A DNA stretch of 64,000 nt from Alphaproteobacteria bacterium (GCA_020049775.1 JAGVLO010000007.1:1-64000); one strand, 5' to 3'; shown: positions 1 to 7,501, numbered from the stretch's first letter. Translations and numbers: made by a program. Notes: a model not told the origin generated them from the letters alone.

Positions 1-312
1 ATGGATTTTATCGACCGATTGCTGCACGCGTGGGGAATAGTTGCCATCCTCGTTAATGGCTGTAGCCAGTTCACGGTTGGCTTGATGAATTTCTGCTTCT
101 AGTGCCTTTTTGCGTTCTGCAAATCTCGCCTCAATCGGCTCCAGATTTTTGTCTTGCTCTGCCGTGATATTGAGTTGCTCATGGAGCCATTGATGCGGGT
201 CATGAGGTGTTTCACCATGTCCCATAAATGAATTGCCTACCATCCAGCACGCGCCGAAGGCTAAAGCTGCGACAATCAGGCTGAGGCGGAGGTCACGGTA
301 AAATCGTTTCAT
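1..312 (-). CDS. Periplasmic heavy-metal sensor, CnrX/ZraP-like (3' end outside window)
   Basis: The reading frame starts at 312 and runs off the left edge, giving 104 residues. A membrane-spanning or signal segment at about residues 9-28 would place the rest in the periplasm. It is followed by histidines at 32, 37, 40 and 44 in the pattern H-x2-H-x-W-L-H before a helix containing LNITAEQ, then a long charged helix. This pattern is typical of CnrX/NccX-like metal sensors, which bind Ni, Co or other metals and control an ECF sigma factor through an anti-sigma protein. The start overlaps the stop of the upstream gene (ATGA), so translation is coupled. A sigma factor gene would be expected further left and is not visible. 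Confidence 0.7.
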   Translation of the reverse strand, partial: MKRFYRDLRLSLIVAALAFGACWMVGNSFMGHGETPHDPHQWLHEQLNITAEQDKNLEPIEARFAERKKALEAEIHQANRELATAINEDGNYSPRVQQSVDKIH

Positions 313-641
313 AAACGCTCATAATTTGGGGTGATAGAAGCCAAAGCGATAATCTTCGGCTTAAAAACTTTGAAATTCAGCATTTCCGCCGCATCTGGCG
401 CAGGGGACTTCAATGTGCCGAGGCCGATGAAAACGCCGAACACAGCGGCTATCATCACTGGTGCAAAACGGTGCTGTCTTGGAAAAAGAGAGGCTACGAT
501 CCCCTCAAGGAAGCCTACCGGCTGCTCAGATTTTTCCGCTACAATCCGCGCCCATACATCACTTTCCAGATGTTTTAGGCGGTCACTGGCGTGCGCTTCT
601 TTTTTCAGAAAGCCCAGTATATTATCAATTCTTTTGATCAT
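309..641 (-). CDS. Small membrane protein, possible CnrY-type anti-sigma factor
   Basis: This 110-residue protein has a charged N-terminal helix (about 1-55), one predicted membrane segment near residues 61-77, and a short periplasmic tail. Size, topology and an ATGA overlap with a CnrX-like sensor match the CnrY type of anti-sigma factor, which holds an ECF sigma factor at the membrane until the sensor sees metal. That role is inferred from context, because CnrY proteins are very divergent. The 268 bases upstream to the next gene are AT-rich and should hold its promoter; I could not pick out a convincing ECF promoter pair. Confidence 0.5.
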   Translation of the reverse strand: MIKRIDNILGFLKKEAHASDRLKHLESDVWARIVAEKSEQPVGFLEGIVASLFPRQHRFAPVMIAAVFGVFIGLGTLKSPAPDAAEMLNFKVFKPKIIALASITPNYERL

Positions 642-909
642 AAATACCTCGCTGTTATCTATACCCTAATACGAACGAGTTATCCATATCCCTTAAACAA
701 AGTTCAGGATGAAATAATCAGTAAATTTTGATAAGCGTGCATGAGTGTTAAGCGTACTGTTTTCTGCCTCAAGATAAACTTTGGAGTTTTAACCTAGGAG
801 TTTACTCAAACCTTTGAATATATATTTAAGGTTGTATTGTGTCAATAGGTATTCTATATATGGTTGAAAACAAATGTCAGTAAATTTTGGCATTTAGTAG
901 AGGTAAATC

Positions 910-1656
910 ATGGCCCTACCTGAGAAAACATATGATCGCCTACATAGCTTGTGGAGACGCTGGGAGCTTCCACAGGAAGATGTCTATTACGCAGTAGAAA
1001 ACGGCTTGCTGCGAGTATGCGTGTGGGTGCCATTGCGATTTATGGAGCGTGGGGTAATCAAAAACAAGAAATTCATCTACGAGGAACATCAGCCAGAGGA
1101 AGGTTTTGTGGGTGTGCGCCCGGAAGATTTCCACCGCATCTGCAGCACGGGTTGTGCCAAGCTGCGTATTTTTCGTTCAACCAAAAAGGCAGGACATATT
1201 TTGCGGATGGCATACGAACCGCCGCAACCAGCTTTGTCAGTTCGTATTCATGATTTGGTGGTACTGCGTGAAGATCGATTGGCGTTTGAAGAAGCTTATG
1301 ATGTCAAAGCCATAGGTAAAACCCAACAGGAAAAAACGGCCAAGCAGGAATTTTCTGCTTCGCAAGATTACCATGCCATCACCATCAACGGTGAAGAATT
1401 CCATTTAGGGGATGTACAAGCACGCGTGGTGGAACAACTGCACGATGCCTTACAAAGCCGAACGCAATGGGTACATGGTAAGACGCTTATTTATGGGGCA
1501 AACTCCAAAGCCATTCGTCTGCGCGATATTTTCAAGAGCAAGCGTGACTGGAATAAAATCATTGCTTCTAACGGGCGCGGTTATTATCGCTTAAATGTTG
1601 CCCAAGGAACGGATATGAATCAAAAATCAATCGGTGCTGATTCGATTGCCGCATAA
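910..1656 (+). CDS. Hypothetical protein in the integrated element
   Basis: The 248-residue product is not recognised. The start is supported by a purine-rich AGAGGTAAATC just upstream of the ATG. The N-terminal half is rich in aromatic and basic residues. A linker follows at about residues 135-150. The C-terminal third has alternating hydrophobic and charged residues ending in a segment around NGRGYYRLN that could be a small DNA-binding or winged-helix fold, but no diagnostic motif is seen. It has no signal peptide or membrane segment. It lies apart from its neighbours, convergent with the small membrane protein and repressor pair, so it is probably transcribed alone as cargo of the element. 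Confidence 0.6.
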   Translation: MALPEKTYDRLHSLWRRWELPQEDVYYAVENGLLRVCVWVPLRFMERGVIKNKKFIYEEHQPEEGFVGVRPEDFHRICSTGCAKLRIFRSTKKAGHILRMAYEPPQPALSVRIHDLVVLREDRLAFEEAYDVKAIGKTQQEKTAKQEFSASQDYHAITINGEEFHLGDVQARVVEQLHDALQSRTQWVHGKTLIYGANSKAIRLRDIFKSKRDWNKIIASNGRGYYRLNVAQGTDMNQKSIGADSIAA

Positions 1657-1659
1657 CAC

Positions 1660-1839
1660 TTACTCAGCAATCAGCTTCCACAGCCACCAGCCGATATGCG
1701 CGTAAAACGCCAATGCAAATGCCACGATCATGAACATGCGGTATAGTTGGCGATGTATCCAGCGTTGCCACGGTCGAAGGCTTTGCAAATACCGTCGCTC
1801 GCTTTCTTCATCCAGTTTGTTTTCATAGCGGTAGCCCAT
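1660..1839 (-). CDS. Small single-pass membrane protein coupled to the XRE regulator
   Basis: This 59-residue frame starts at ATG 1839-1837, which overlaps the stop of the XRE gene by one base (TGATG), and ends at TAA just after the convergent neighbour. The product has a charged N-terminal half rich in Arg, Tyr and Gln and one hydrophobic stretch at the C-terminus (from MFMIVAFAL to GWWLWKL). No known family is recognised. Tight coupling to the regulator suggests they act together, for example in immunity or membrane signalling of the element, but that is inference. Confidence 0.55.
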   Translation of the reverse strand: MGYRYENKLDEESERRYLQSLRPWQRWIHRQLYRMFMIVAFALAFYAHIGWWLWKLIAE

Positions 1840-2192
1840 CAGCGCCGCCTCACGCTTCTTACCAGCGTCAGAATAGCATCCTGTTCTTTGACAGGTATGG
1901 CGTGGAAATGTTCCAGCAATTCGGCTTCGCGGCGATTCAGTATCGGCTCATATTCGGTATCATTATCGGGCAGGAAGAAGCCAAGAGGCATGTGCATCGC
2001 TTGTGCGAATTCTTCCAGCATCACTACCGAAATGCGGTTGATGCCGCGCTCGTATTTCTGCACTTGCTGAAAGGAAATCGGGTTTGTGACGCTATTGCCC
2101 AGTTGAGCTTGGCTTATATCACGCATCAGCCGTGCTTGCCGGATGCGGTTGCCGATATAAGCATTAACCGGATTGATTGTTTGTTCTACCAT
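1839..2192 (-). CDS. XRE-family helix-turn-helix regulator
   Basis: I take the start at MVEQTINPVN (ATG at 2192), giving about 117 residues; an upstream start at 2228 would add 12 residues not typical of the family. Residues about 10-65 form a Cro/C1-type HTH: IGNRIRQARL, then ISQAQLG, then ISFQQVQKYERGINRIS, as in alphaproteobacterial XRE regulators. The C-terminal part (REAELLEHFHAIP...) resembles the regulatory tail of these proteins. It is divergent from the early genes of the element, the usual place for a phage-type repressor, and the C-rich repeats in between are candidate operators. Confidence 0.85.
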   Translation of the reverse strand: MVEQTINPVNAYIGNRIRQARLMRDISQAQLGNSVTNPISFQQVQKYERGINRISVVMLEEFAQAMHMPLGFFLPDNDTEYEPILNRREAELLEHFHAIPVKEQDAILTLVRSVRRR

Positions 2193-2705
2193 AGCCTCGC
2201 CCCTTATGTTGGCGACGAGGTGTGGCACGATGGTGCCAGGAGGTTAGTAAGCCAGAAACCGGCTGCGACCTATTTCCCGTGAGGGTATTATATTCAGCCG
2301 CCCTCCCGACATAAATCGCAGAGGGACATTTGATGAATACGAGTCCTTAAAGTCGCATGTTTCTGGGGTTACTACACCCCGTCACGTCATCCACCATAAA
2401 CGCTGGATGCGAAAGTGCAATAGATAGCTCTCTTTGCATTCCCCTTTGGCGTGATTTTGTTTCGATTTTTCAATGGGGATTTTTTGTCATCCCCCTTTCA
2501 TCCCCACCCTATGTACCACTTCATCCCCCACCAAGGTTGTAGACAGGCAATTTTCACCTGAATTTTCCAATTTTGGGGCAAATTCCACCCCCCTTTCATC
2601 CCTCACCAAAGTCCCCCCAAGGTCCACGCCATCCCCCCATGTCGTCTGCAAGCCTTGCGTTTGAACAGTTCGAACAACCGAACCGTTTTAACCAAGGAGA
2701 ACAAC
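2193..2705. promoter_or_regulatory. Divergent intergenic region of the element
   Basis: About 510 bases separate the repressor from the first early gene. I see no convincing protein gene here. The left part has a small hairpin near 2365-2380 (GGGG / CCCC arms). The right part, from about 2487, is very C-rich on the plus strand and carries the repeated ATCCCC motif listed separately. The region must contain the promoters for both directions and, given the replication-type gene downstream, possibly a replication origin. Confidence 0.4.
2487..2638 (+). repeat. Iteron-like direct repeats with core TCATCCCC
   Basis: Copies of TCATCCCC or CATCCCC start at about 2487, 2498, 2521, 2596 and 2630. The copies at 2521 and 2596 match over TCATCCC(C/T)CACCAA, 13 of 14 bases. 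The arrangement in a divergent region next to a repressor and upstream of a protein with a DnaA-like domain fits either replication-origin iterons or multiple operators. The spacing (11, 23, 75 and 34 bases) is irregular, which fits operators about as well as it fits iterons. Confidence 0.45.
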
Positions 2706-2942
2706 ATGAACGACAATCCAAGACCCATTTCTACCTTTGACGAAATATGCCGCCTGACCATCGAAACCATGCACCGCATGGACATGGACACGTTGTTGCG
2801 ACTTAGGAAGCAAGCAACCCGTGAATTGGATCGGGCGAAACTTACCAAAAACTGCATCGATACCGCGCTTGCCTTGAAGCAGGAGGAGCAGGAGCGCGAG
2901 GTGGCGCAAGAGGACGCAAATCAACCAAGCCTACTCGATTAA
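2706..2942 (+). CDS. Small helical protein, first early gene of the element
   Basis: The start is set at ATG 2706, preceded by the strong ribosome binding site AAGGAG; a longer frame from 2655 lacks one. The product has 78 residues, is highly charged and largely helical, and ends with an acidic Q/E-rich tail. No family is recognised. It is followed after 13 bases by another small gene and then the replication-type gene, so it is probably the first gene of an early operon. DNA-binding accessory or phage-specific functions are possible but unsupported. Confidence 0.6.
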   Translation: MNDNPRPISTFDEICRLTIETMHRMDMDTLLRLRKQATRELDRAKLTKNCIDTALALKQEEQEREVAQEDANQPSLLD

Positions 2943-2955
2943 GGGGGACGCAATC

Positions 2956-3186
2956 ATGAGAGAGATTAAAGCAAAAGCTGTTTTCCGGCACGAATTTATC
3001 GGCAAGCTGAATGGAATTTATAACGACTTGAACCAGATGCCTGTGAGCGAGCTAACCCAGCTCGTAAAGGAAGCAAAAAACTTAGAATTCAGCTTCGAAA
3101 TGGCCGTCATCATGATGGAAAAGGTCATCGCCGAAAAACGCCGGGCCAGAAGCGGCAAAGCACGATCTGCCAATCCCCAACGGTGA
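2956..3186 (+). CDS. Small hypothetical protein
   Basis: This 76-residue product is preceded by AAGGGGG, about 8 bases before the ATG. It is helical with a basic C-terminus (KRRARSGKARS), which suggests nucleic-acid contact. Its stop overlaps the start of the following replication-type gene (GTGA), so the two are translationally coupled. It is not recognised as a member of a known family. Confidence 0.55.
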   Translation: MREIKAKAVFRHEFIGKLNGIYNDLNQMPVSELTQLVKEAKNLEFSFEMAVIMMEKVIAEKRRARSGKARSANPQR

Positions 3187-4415
3187 ATATTATGGACTGG
3201 TACAGGGCTTATCACGGTATGCCGCAGGACGCTAAATTAAAGGTCGTCGCACATCGCACCAAGCAGCCAATGGCAAGTGTCGTGGCGGTGTGGGTGCATC
3301 TGCTCGACATGGCATCGCAGCACAATCCGCGTGGCAACGTGGTGATTGATGCCGAGCTGATCGCGGTGATGCAGAATCTCGAAACCGATGATGTGACAAG
3401 AATCATCAATGCGTTTTACGAGAAGAATCTGCTTACGCCCGAAAACCGGCTCACCAACTGGGATAAGCGCCAATACACCACGTCAACCGATAGGATGAAA
3501 AAACACCGTGACACGAAGAAACGCGGTGTGACGCGAAGTGACGCGGATGTGACGCCATGTGACACGGTGAAACGCGAAGAAACGAAAAAACAGACAGATA
3601 CAGATTACAGAGAACAGATTGCAGATACAGAGGGCAGAAATGCAGATACCAGAGTGGATGCAGAGGCAGAAAAAGAACAGAAAACAAATTCAAATACAAA
3701 ACAGAAGACACACACAGAAAAGAGAGAGCGCGAGAGAGAAAAACAGGAAAGCGGTGGAAAACTTTCCGATCAGAACCAGAGCCAGACCGAGAGCCAAAGG
3801 GAGAGCAAGAAGGAGAACGAGATTTTGCAGCAGATGCTCGATATCTGGAACGAGCTGGTGCAAAGCAAGCTCACCAGAGGGCAGAAGGCAAAACTCACAG
3901 AGCAAAGAAAAGAACTGCTCGCCAAGCGGTGGATAGAAGATTTCAACCAAGATATCAGAGCGTGGCGATACTACTGCGAAATCATTGCAAGCAGCCAGTT
4001 TTGCCTTGGCAAACGCGAAGGCAAAGAAGGCAAGGCATGGACGATTGATTTCAGCTGGGCGATTGCGTCACCGGATAATGTCGCCCGCATCATGGAAGGT
4101 GGCTTTTCAGGCGGCAGTCATCCACCCAAGCCGCCCGCATGCAACGTGCCGGAGTTGCAGCTGGCATGGGATACCGTGCTGGAATTATTCGAGCATAAGC
4201 ACAGCAAGCCGACATGCCGCAGCTGGCTTTCCAATACGGTCATCACCCGCATGCAGCGCATTTGCGATGGCAATGTAGTCACTCTGCTATGCCCCAGCAA
4301 GTTCGCCCGCGACTGGATTAATCAGCACTATCTCGCTGATTTGAACCGCTGGTTTGCGGAGGCCACCAAAAACAGCAGCCGCGTCACCGGCGTTGAACTG
4401 ATTGTGGAGGGCTGA
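3183..4415 (+). CDS. Replication-type protein with DnaA domain I-like C-terminus
   Basis: The 410-residue product starts with GTG at 3183 (or ATG at 3192). Residues about 5-95 look like the winged-helix N-terminal domain of phage replication proteins. Residues about 100-215 are a very hydrophilic linker rich in K, E, T and Q, encoded by purine-rich low-complexity DNA. The last 87 residues follow the DnaA domain I pattern: W-x3-L near AWDTVLELF, TCRSWL, a basic strand, then LLCPSKFARDWINQHY. In chromosomal DnaA this domain is N-terminal and recruits helicase through partner contacts. I infer a role in replication initiation or helicase loading for the element. Confidence 0.65.
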   Translation: MNIMDWYRAYHGMPQDAKLKVVAHRTKQPMASVVAVWVHLLDMASQHNPRGNVVIDAELIAVMQNLETDDVTRIINAFYEKNLLTPENRLTNWDKRQYTTSTDRMKKHRDTKKRGVTRSDADVTPCDTVKREETKKQTDTDYREQIADTEGRNADTRVDAEAEKEQKTNSNTKQKTHTEKREREREKQESGGKLSDQNQSQTESQRESKKENEILQQMLDIWNELVQSKLTRGQKAKLTEQRKELLAKRWIEDFNQDIRAWRYYCEIIASSQFCLGKREGKEGKAWTIDFSWAIASPDNVARIMEGGFSGGSHPPKPPACNVPELQLAWDTVLELFEHKHSKPTCRSWLSNTVITRMQRICDGNVVTLLCPSKFARDWINQHYLADLNRWFAEATKNSSRVTGVELIVEG

Positions 4416-4417
4416 CC

Positions 4418-4825
4418 ATGAAAGAATGGACAATGCCCGAAGTTGCACAGCGTTTTGAGGAAGCGGTAAAAACACTCCGCCGCCTTCCATCCGGTAAGAA
4501 GCAAGGTTATTTCAACGCATGGCCGCCCATCGTTCGCACCATTGCGGAAGTCCTGCAGATGGAAGTCGAGCCGATGCGGATGGGGCCGCCATCGGCCGAT
4601 GCAATCAGCCGCATGGAAGAAACCATCCAGTGGATTTTCCTGCTTGATACCGAAGAAGAACGCCGCCTGATCTGGTTACGCGCCGCCCGCGTGCCGTGGC
4701 GTCCGATATGTTGGCAGCTGGGGTGTGGCAGAACTACCGCATATCACCTGTGGCGCATCGCTCTTTTGAAGATCGTTACCCGCCTGAACACCAAGCGAAA
4801 CGGGGGGCGAAATGGCCTCCGCTAA
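4418..4825 (+). CDS. DUF6362-like phage-associated protein
   Basis: The product has 135 residues and follows the replication-type gene after 2 bases. It starts MKEWTMPEVAQRFEEA, has a central AWPP motif and ends with a helix-turn-helix-like segment (CWQLGCGRTTAYHLWR) and a basic tail. This layout matches the DUF6362 family of small proteins found in alphaproteobacterial prophages, some of which resemble terminase small-subunit or sigma-like HTH proteins. The HTH suggests DNA binding. Family assignment is by memory of the pattern, not by a search. Confidence 0.55.
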   Translation: MKEWTMPEVAQRFEEAVKTLRRLPSGKKQGYFNAWPPIVRTIAEVLQMEVEPMRMGPPSADAISRMEETIQWIFLLDTEEERRLIWLRAARVPWRPICWQLGCGRTTAYHLWRIALLKIVTRLNTKRNGGRNGLR

Positions 4826-4939
4826 ATTTTCTGTACAACTTGAACAAAAAAGCCTATGTTTCAACTTACAATCAGGTAATTTACGTCTGTCACGCTTTTC
4901 AGCGTTTCGCTTCTTCCTTGAATTTCTGACGTTTTGCAA

Positions 4940-4966
4940 AGCCGCGCACGCGGCTGGCGTTTTTGT
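4940..4966 (+). terminator. Terminator-like hairpin
   Basis: AGCCGC (4940-4945) pairs with GCGGCT (4950-4955) around a four-base loop, and a run of T follows after GGCG (4960-4964). It lies downstream of the DUF6362-like gene and would end the early transcript before the recombinase unit. Confidence 0.5.
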
Positions 4967-4982
4967 GTGTGGGGGTGGTCAA

Positions 4983-5368
4983 TGATCACTGATCTCACCC
5001 CTTATCGCAAATATGTTGATGACTTCGATTTGACCGATGAGCAGAAGCTCGAGTTGGTCAACGCGCTGTACATGATTATCGAGAGTATTTTTGACCAGCA
5101 CCTTGGCGTTAATCAGTTGATACTGAAAAACAAAGAGGTTGATTCGCTGGATGCCAGCACTAGAGTCGATAATGAAGCGGTATTCGCTTCGGAGCGTAGA
5201 AACTCCAAAATTGATCGGTGTGCATCTACCGAAAACGATGTAATATCCTCGTCCGAACCCTATGGTCGGGGAAATGTACGCGCATGTTCAGGGCGCAAGC
5301 CTAAAGGCGTACATGACCGTATCAATTCGGTTTTTCTACCTCCCCGATCACCAACATCGAGCGATTGA
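4983..5368 (+). CDS. Small conserved protein upstream of the recombinase; C-terminal half doubtful
   Basis: The start ATG 4983 follows GGGGGTGG. The first 50 or so residues (DLTPYRKYVDDF, LTDEQKLELVNAL, a hydrophobic helix, DQHLGVNQ) look like a real small helical protein of the kind found beside serine recombinases in alphaproteobacteria. From about residue 60 the sequence loses regular composition and its DNA overlaps the structured leader of the recombinase, so the natural protein may be shorter or this tail may be under RNA constraint. The stop at 5366-5368 lies inside a perfect hairpin. The function is unknown. Confidence 0.5.
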
Positions 5369-5404
5369 TGTTGGTGACTTGTCTGAAAAGTCATGGAGGT
5401 AGAA
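5263..5404 (+). promoter_or_regulatory. Candidate bistable leader RNA that hides the recombinase ribosome binding site
   Basis: TTCTACCTCC at 5334-5343 is perfectly complementary to GGAGGTAGAA at 5395-5404, which contains the ribosome binding site of the recombinase (start 5409). Inside lie a perfect 11-base hairpin (5348-5358 with 5367-5377) and TGACTT/AAGTCA (5375-5380 with 5388-5393). Upstream, TGGTCGGGGA (5263-5272) can pair with TCCCCGATCA (5341-5350), which would break the sequestering stem. A further stem ATGTACGC/GCGTACAT (5274-5281 with 5307-5314) encloses a GCAA tetraloop hairpin. All pairings are read from sequence; the switching role is inferred. Confidence 0.55.
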
Positions 5405-5408
5405 CCAT

Positions 5409-6980
5409 ATGAGCAAAGCAGTCATTTATTGCCGAGTGTCGGATGTACAGCAGGTTAAAAACGGAAACGGCTTATCCTCGCAGGAAACACGTTGCCGGGA
5501 ATTTGCAAAGTATCGGCACTATGAGGTGGTGCAGGTTTTTAACGAAGAAGGCGTATCTGGTGGGTTAATTGATCGCCCCGCCATCAAGCGGATGCTTGCA
5601 TTTTTACGTCAACACCGTAGCGAACGGATTGTCGTCATCATCGATGATATTAGCCGTTTGGCCCGCGATCTTAAGGCCCACATTGAACTTCGCACGGCCA
5701 TTTCCGATGCGGGCGGAGTTCTACAATCGCCTTCGATTGAATTCGGTGAAGATTCCGATAGCCGTTTGGTGGAAAACATGCTGGCCAGTGTATCGCAACA
5801 TCACCGGCAGAAGAATGCCGAACAGGTGAAGAACCGCATGCGGGCGCGAGTGATGAATGGCTATTGGATTATGAAAGTGCCTCGTGGTTATAAGATGGAG
5901 AAATGCAGCGGCCACGGCAAGCTGATGGTGCGCGATGAGCCAGTGGCAACTATCGTGCAGCAAGGACTAGAAGGGTATGCCAGTGATCGGTTTAGCTCGG
6001 TGGTCGAGTTACAGGCGTTTTTAGAATATCAAAAAGAGTTTCCGAAAGACCGGCGTGGGAAAGTGCATATTCAACGGGTCTTGGATATGCTTAATCAAAT
6101 CCTCTACACGGGATATCTTGAATACACCCCTTGGAATATCAGTTTGATGAAAGGCAAGCATGAGCCGATCATCAGCTTTGAAACTTACAAGGCCATTCAG
6201 GACAAGCTACATGACCGCGCCAAAGCACCGGCGCGACGCGATATCAATCAGGATTTTGCCCTGCGCGGATTTGTTCTGTGCGAATCCTGCGGGCAACCGT
6301 TGAGATCCTGCTGGTCAAAAGGGAAGTATGACAAATATCCTTACTACCTGTGCCATACACGGGAGTGCGCCTTTTACGGCAAATCCATCAAGCGTGATCG
6401 GGTGGAGGATGATTTTGTAAAACTGCTCAAAGAAATTCAGCCTTCACAGCGCGTGATTGAGCTGGCTGAAAACTTTATTGAGGAAATCAAGACTAAGCGG
6501 TTTGGGCATCAAGAGGAAATTCTGGATACGCTCAAGAAAGAAAAGCAGCTGATTGAACGCAAGGTTGAGCAGTTGGTAGAGCGTGTCATTGCCGCTGAAA
6601 GCCCAACACTTATCACCACCTATGAACGCCAGATTAAACAACTGGAAGAGCAACGCATCTTAACCGAGGAAAAAATCCAGAAATGTGGCACGGTGGATGA
6701 CCGACTGGAGAAAATAAATAGAACTTCGTGGGAATTTCTTGGAAACCCGCACGATTACTGGGTTTCTTCATCCATAGAGCGTAAGCGTCTGGTGCTAAAA
6801 GCTACCTTCGCACGCCCCTTGGCATACCACCGAAATGAGGGATATAGAACTCCCGCTTTATCGCTGCCATTCTTGGTTTTGAAGGAATTTTCTAACCAAA
6901 AGGAAGTTATGGTGGGCGGTAGAAGACTCGAACTTCCGACCTCCACGATGTCAACGTGGCGCTCTAACCAACTGAGCTAA
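5409..6980 (+). CDS. Large serine recombinase (integrase of the element)
   Basis: The 523-residue product begins with a resolvase catalytic domain: nucleophile region YCRVS (Ser at about 11), GLSSQ, GVSGG, and DDISRLARD. It continues with a recombinase domain (about 160-280), a zinc-ribbon (CESCGQP ... CHTREC, about 295-325) and a coiled coil (about 370-435), the full layout of a large serine integrase. It would catalyse integration and excision of the element. The last 22 or so residues are encoded by the antisense of a tRNA-Val gene and are probably not native: the frame simply runs into the attachment site and stops within it. The ribosome binding site GGAGG lies in a leader stem. Confidence 0.95.
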   Translation: MSKAVIYCRVSDVQQVKNGNGLSSQETRCREFAKYRHYEVVQVFNEEGVSGGLIDRPAIKRMLAFLRQHRSERIVVIIDDISRLARDLKAHIELRTAISDAGGVLQSPSIEFGEDSDSRLVENMLASVSQHHRQKNAEQVKNRMRARVMNGYWIMKVPRGYKMEKCSGHGKLMVRDEPVATIVQQGLEGYASDRFSSVVELQAFLEYQKEFPKDRRGKVHIQRVLDMLNQILYTGYLEYTPWNISLMKGKHEPIISFETYKAIQDKLHDRAKAPARRDINQDFALRGFVLCESCGQPLRSCWSKGKYDKYPYYLCHTRECAFYGKSIKRDRVEDDFVKLLKEIQPSQRVIELAENFIEEIKTKRFGHQEEILDTLKKEKQLIERKVEQLVERVIAAESPTLITTYERQIKQLEEQRILTEEKIQKCGTVDDRLEKINRTSWEFLGNPHDYWVSSSIERKRLVLKATFARPLAYHRNEGYRTPALSLPFLVLKEFSNQKEVMVGGRRLELPTSTMSTWRSNQLS

Positions 6981-6987
6981 CCGCCCT
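6911..6987 (-). tRNA. tRNA-Val (GAC), likely attachment site
   Basis: The minus strand gives a 77-base cloverleaf: acceptor GGGCGGT with ACCGCCC, D arm with AGCTCAGTTGGTTAGAGC, anticodon stem CCACG/CGTGG around TTGACAT (anticodon GAC), T arm with GTTCGAGTC, and an encoded CCA end. The 3' end faces left toward the recombinase gene, which overlaps it by 70 bases on the other strand. Integration at the 3' end of a tRNA that keeps the tRNA intact is the classic pattern. I found no second copy of the tRNA 3' end within the window, so the other end of the element probably lies to the left. Confidence 0.95.
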
Positions 6988-7072
6988 TATCCCCAAAAAA
7001 CAGGGGGAATTGATAACAGCAAACCCCGCTGCTGTGCAAGTGGTATCTCGGGGATAAGGGCAGCCCTTGGCG

Positions 7073-7501
7073 TTATGCGGCCTGATTTGACGCGGCCTGA
7101 GCCATCATGCTAGATGCTGCAAAGCTGCGCACCAGCTGTAACTCATTGTTTATTTTACGTTGCATATCCAGCGGAATCACCTGATGCTGGCCGAGGTCGA
7201 TGCCCAGCATGGCGGCGGCTTTATCAAAAAGGCCGATACGGTCACCGAACATTTCCGTCGCATAGGTGTCTTTTACAATACGCAGCGCCCATGCCAGTTC
7301 GTCTTCCCTTATCAGGGCCACGGAATCGGCATATTTCAGGCGAGCGAGCAAAGCCTTGGCTTCGCGCATTTCTGCTTTGGTGCGCGGGCTGGCGTTAGCG
7401 CGTAAATCAAGCATTTCTGCGGCCTGCGCCAGTGCGCGGCCATACTGGATGCTGAGGTCTTCAATTTGCTGCGGTGCAATATATTCGCTGGTGTTAATCA
7501 T
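7073..7501 (-). CDS. Hypothetical helical protein
   Basis: The 142-residue product starts at 7501 behind GAGGGAG. It is almost entirely helical and rich in Ala, Leu, Glu and Arg, without membrane segments or cysteine motifs. No family is recognised. It lies between the tRNA-Val attachment site and tRNA-Arg and is transcribed away from tRNA-Arg, apparently as a single gene. Its amino-acid composition is regular, so I believe it is real. Confidence 0.6.
   Translation of the reverse strand: MINTSEYIAPQQIEDLSIQYGRALAQAAEMLDLRANASPRTKAEMREAKALLARLKYADSVALIREDELAWALRIVKDTYATEMFGDRIGLFDKAAAMLGIDLGQHQVIPLDMQRKINNELQLVRSFAASSMMAQAASNQAA

Noticed and set aside
6911-6980. C-terminal tail of the recombinase as a protein domain
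   Set aside because: It is encoded by the antisense of tRNA-Val and is a read-in tail, not a conserved domain.
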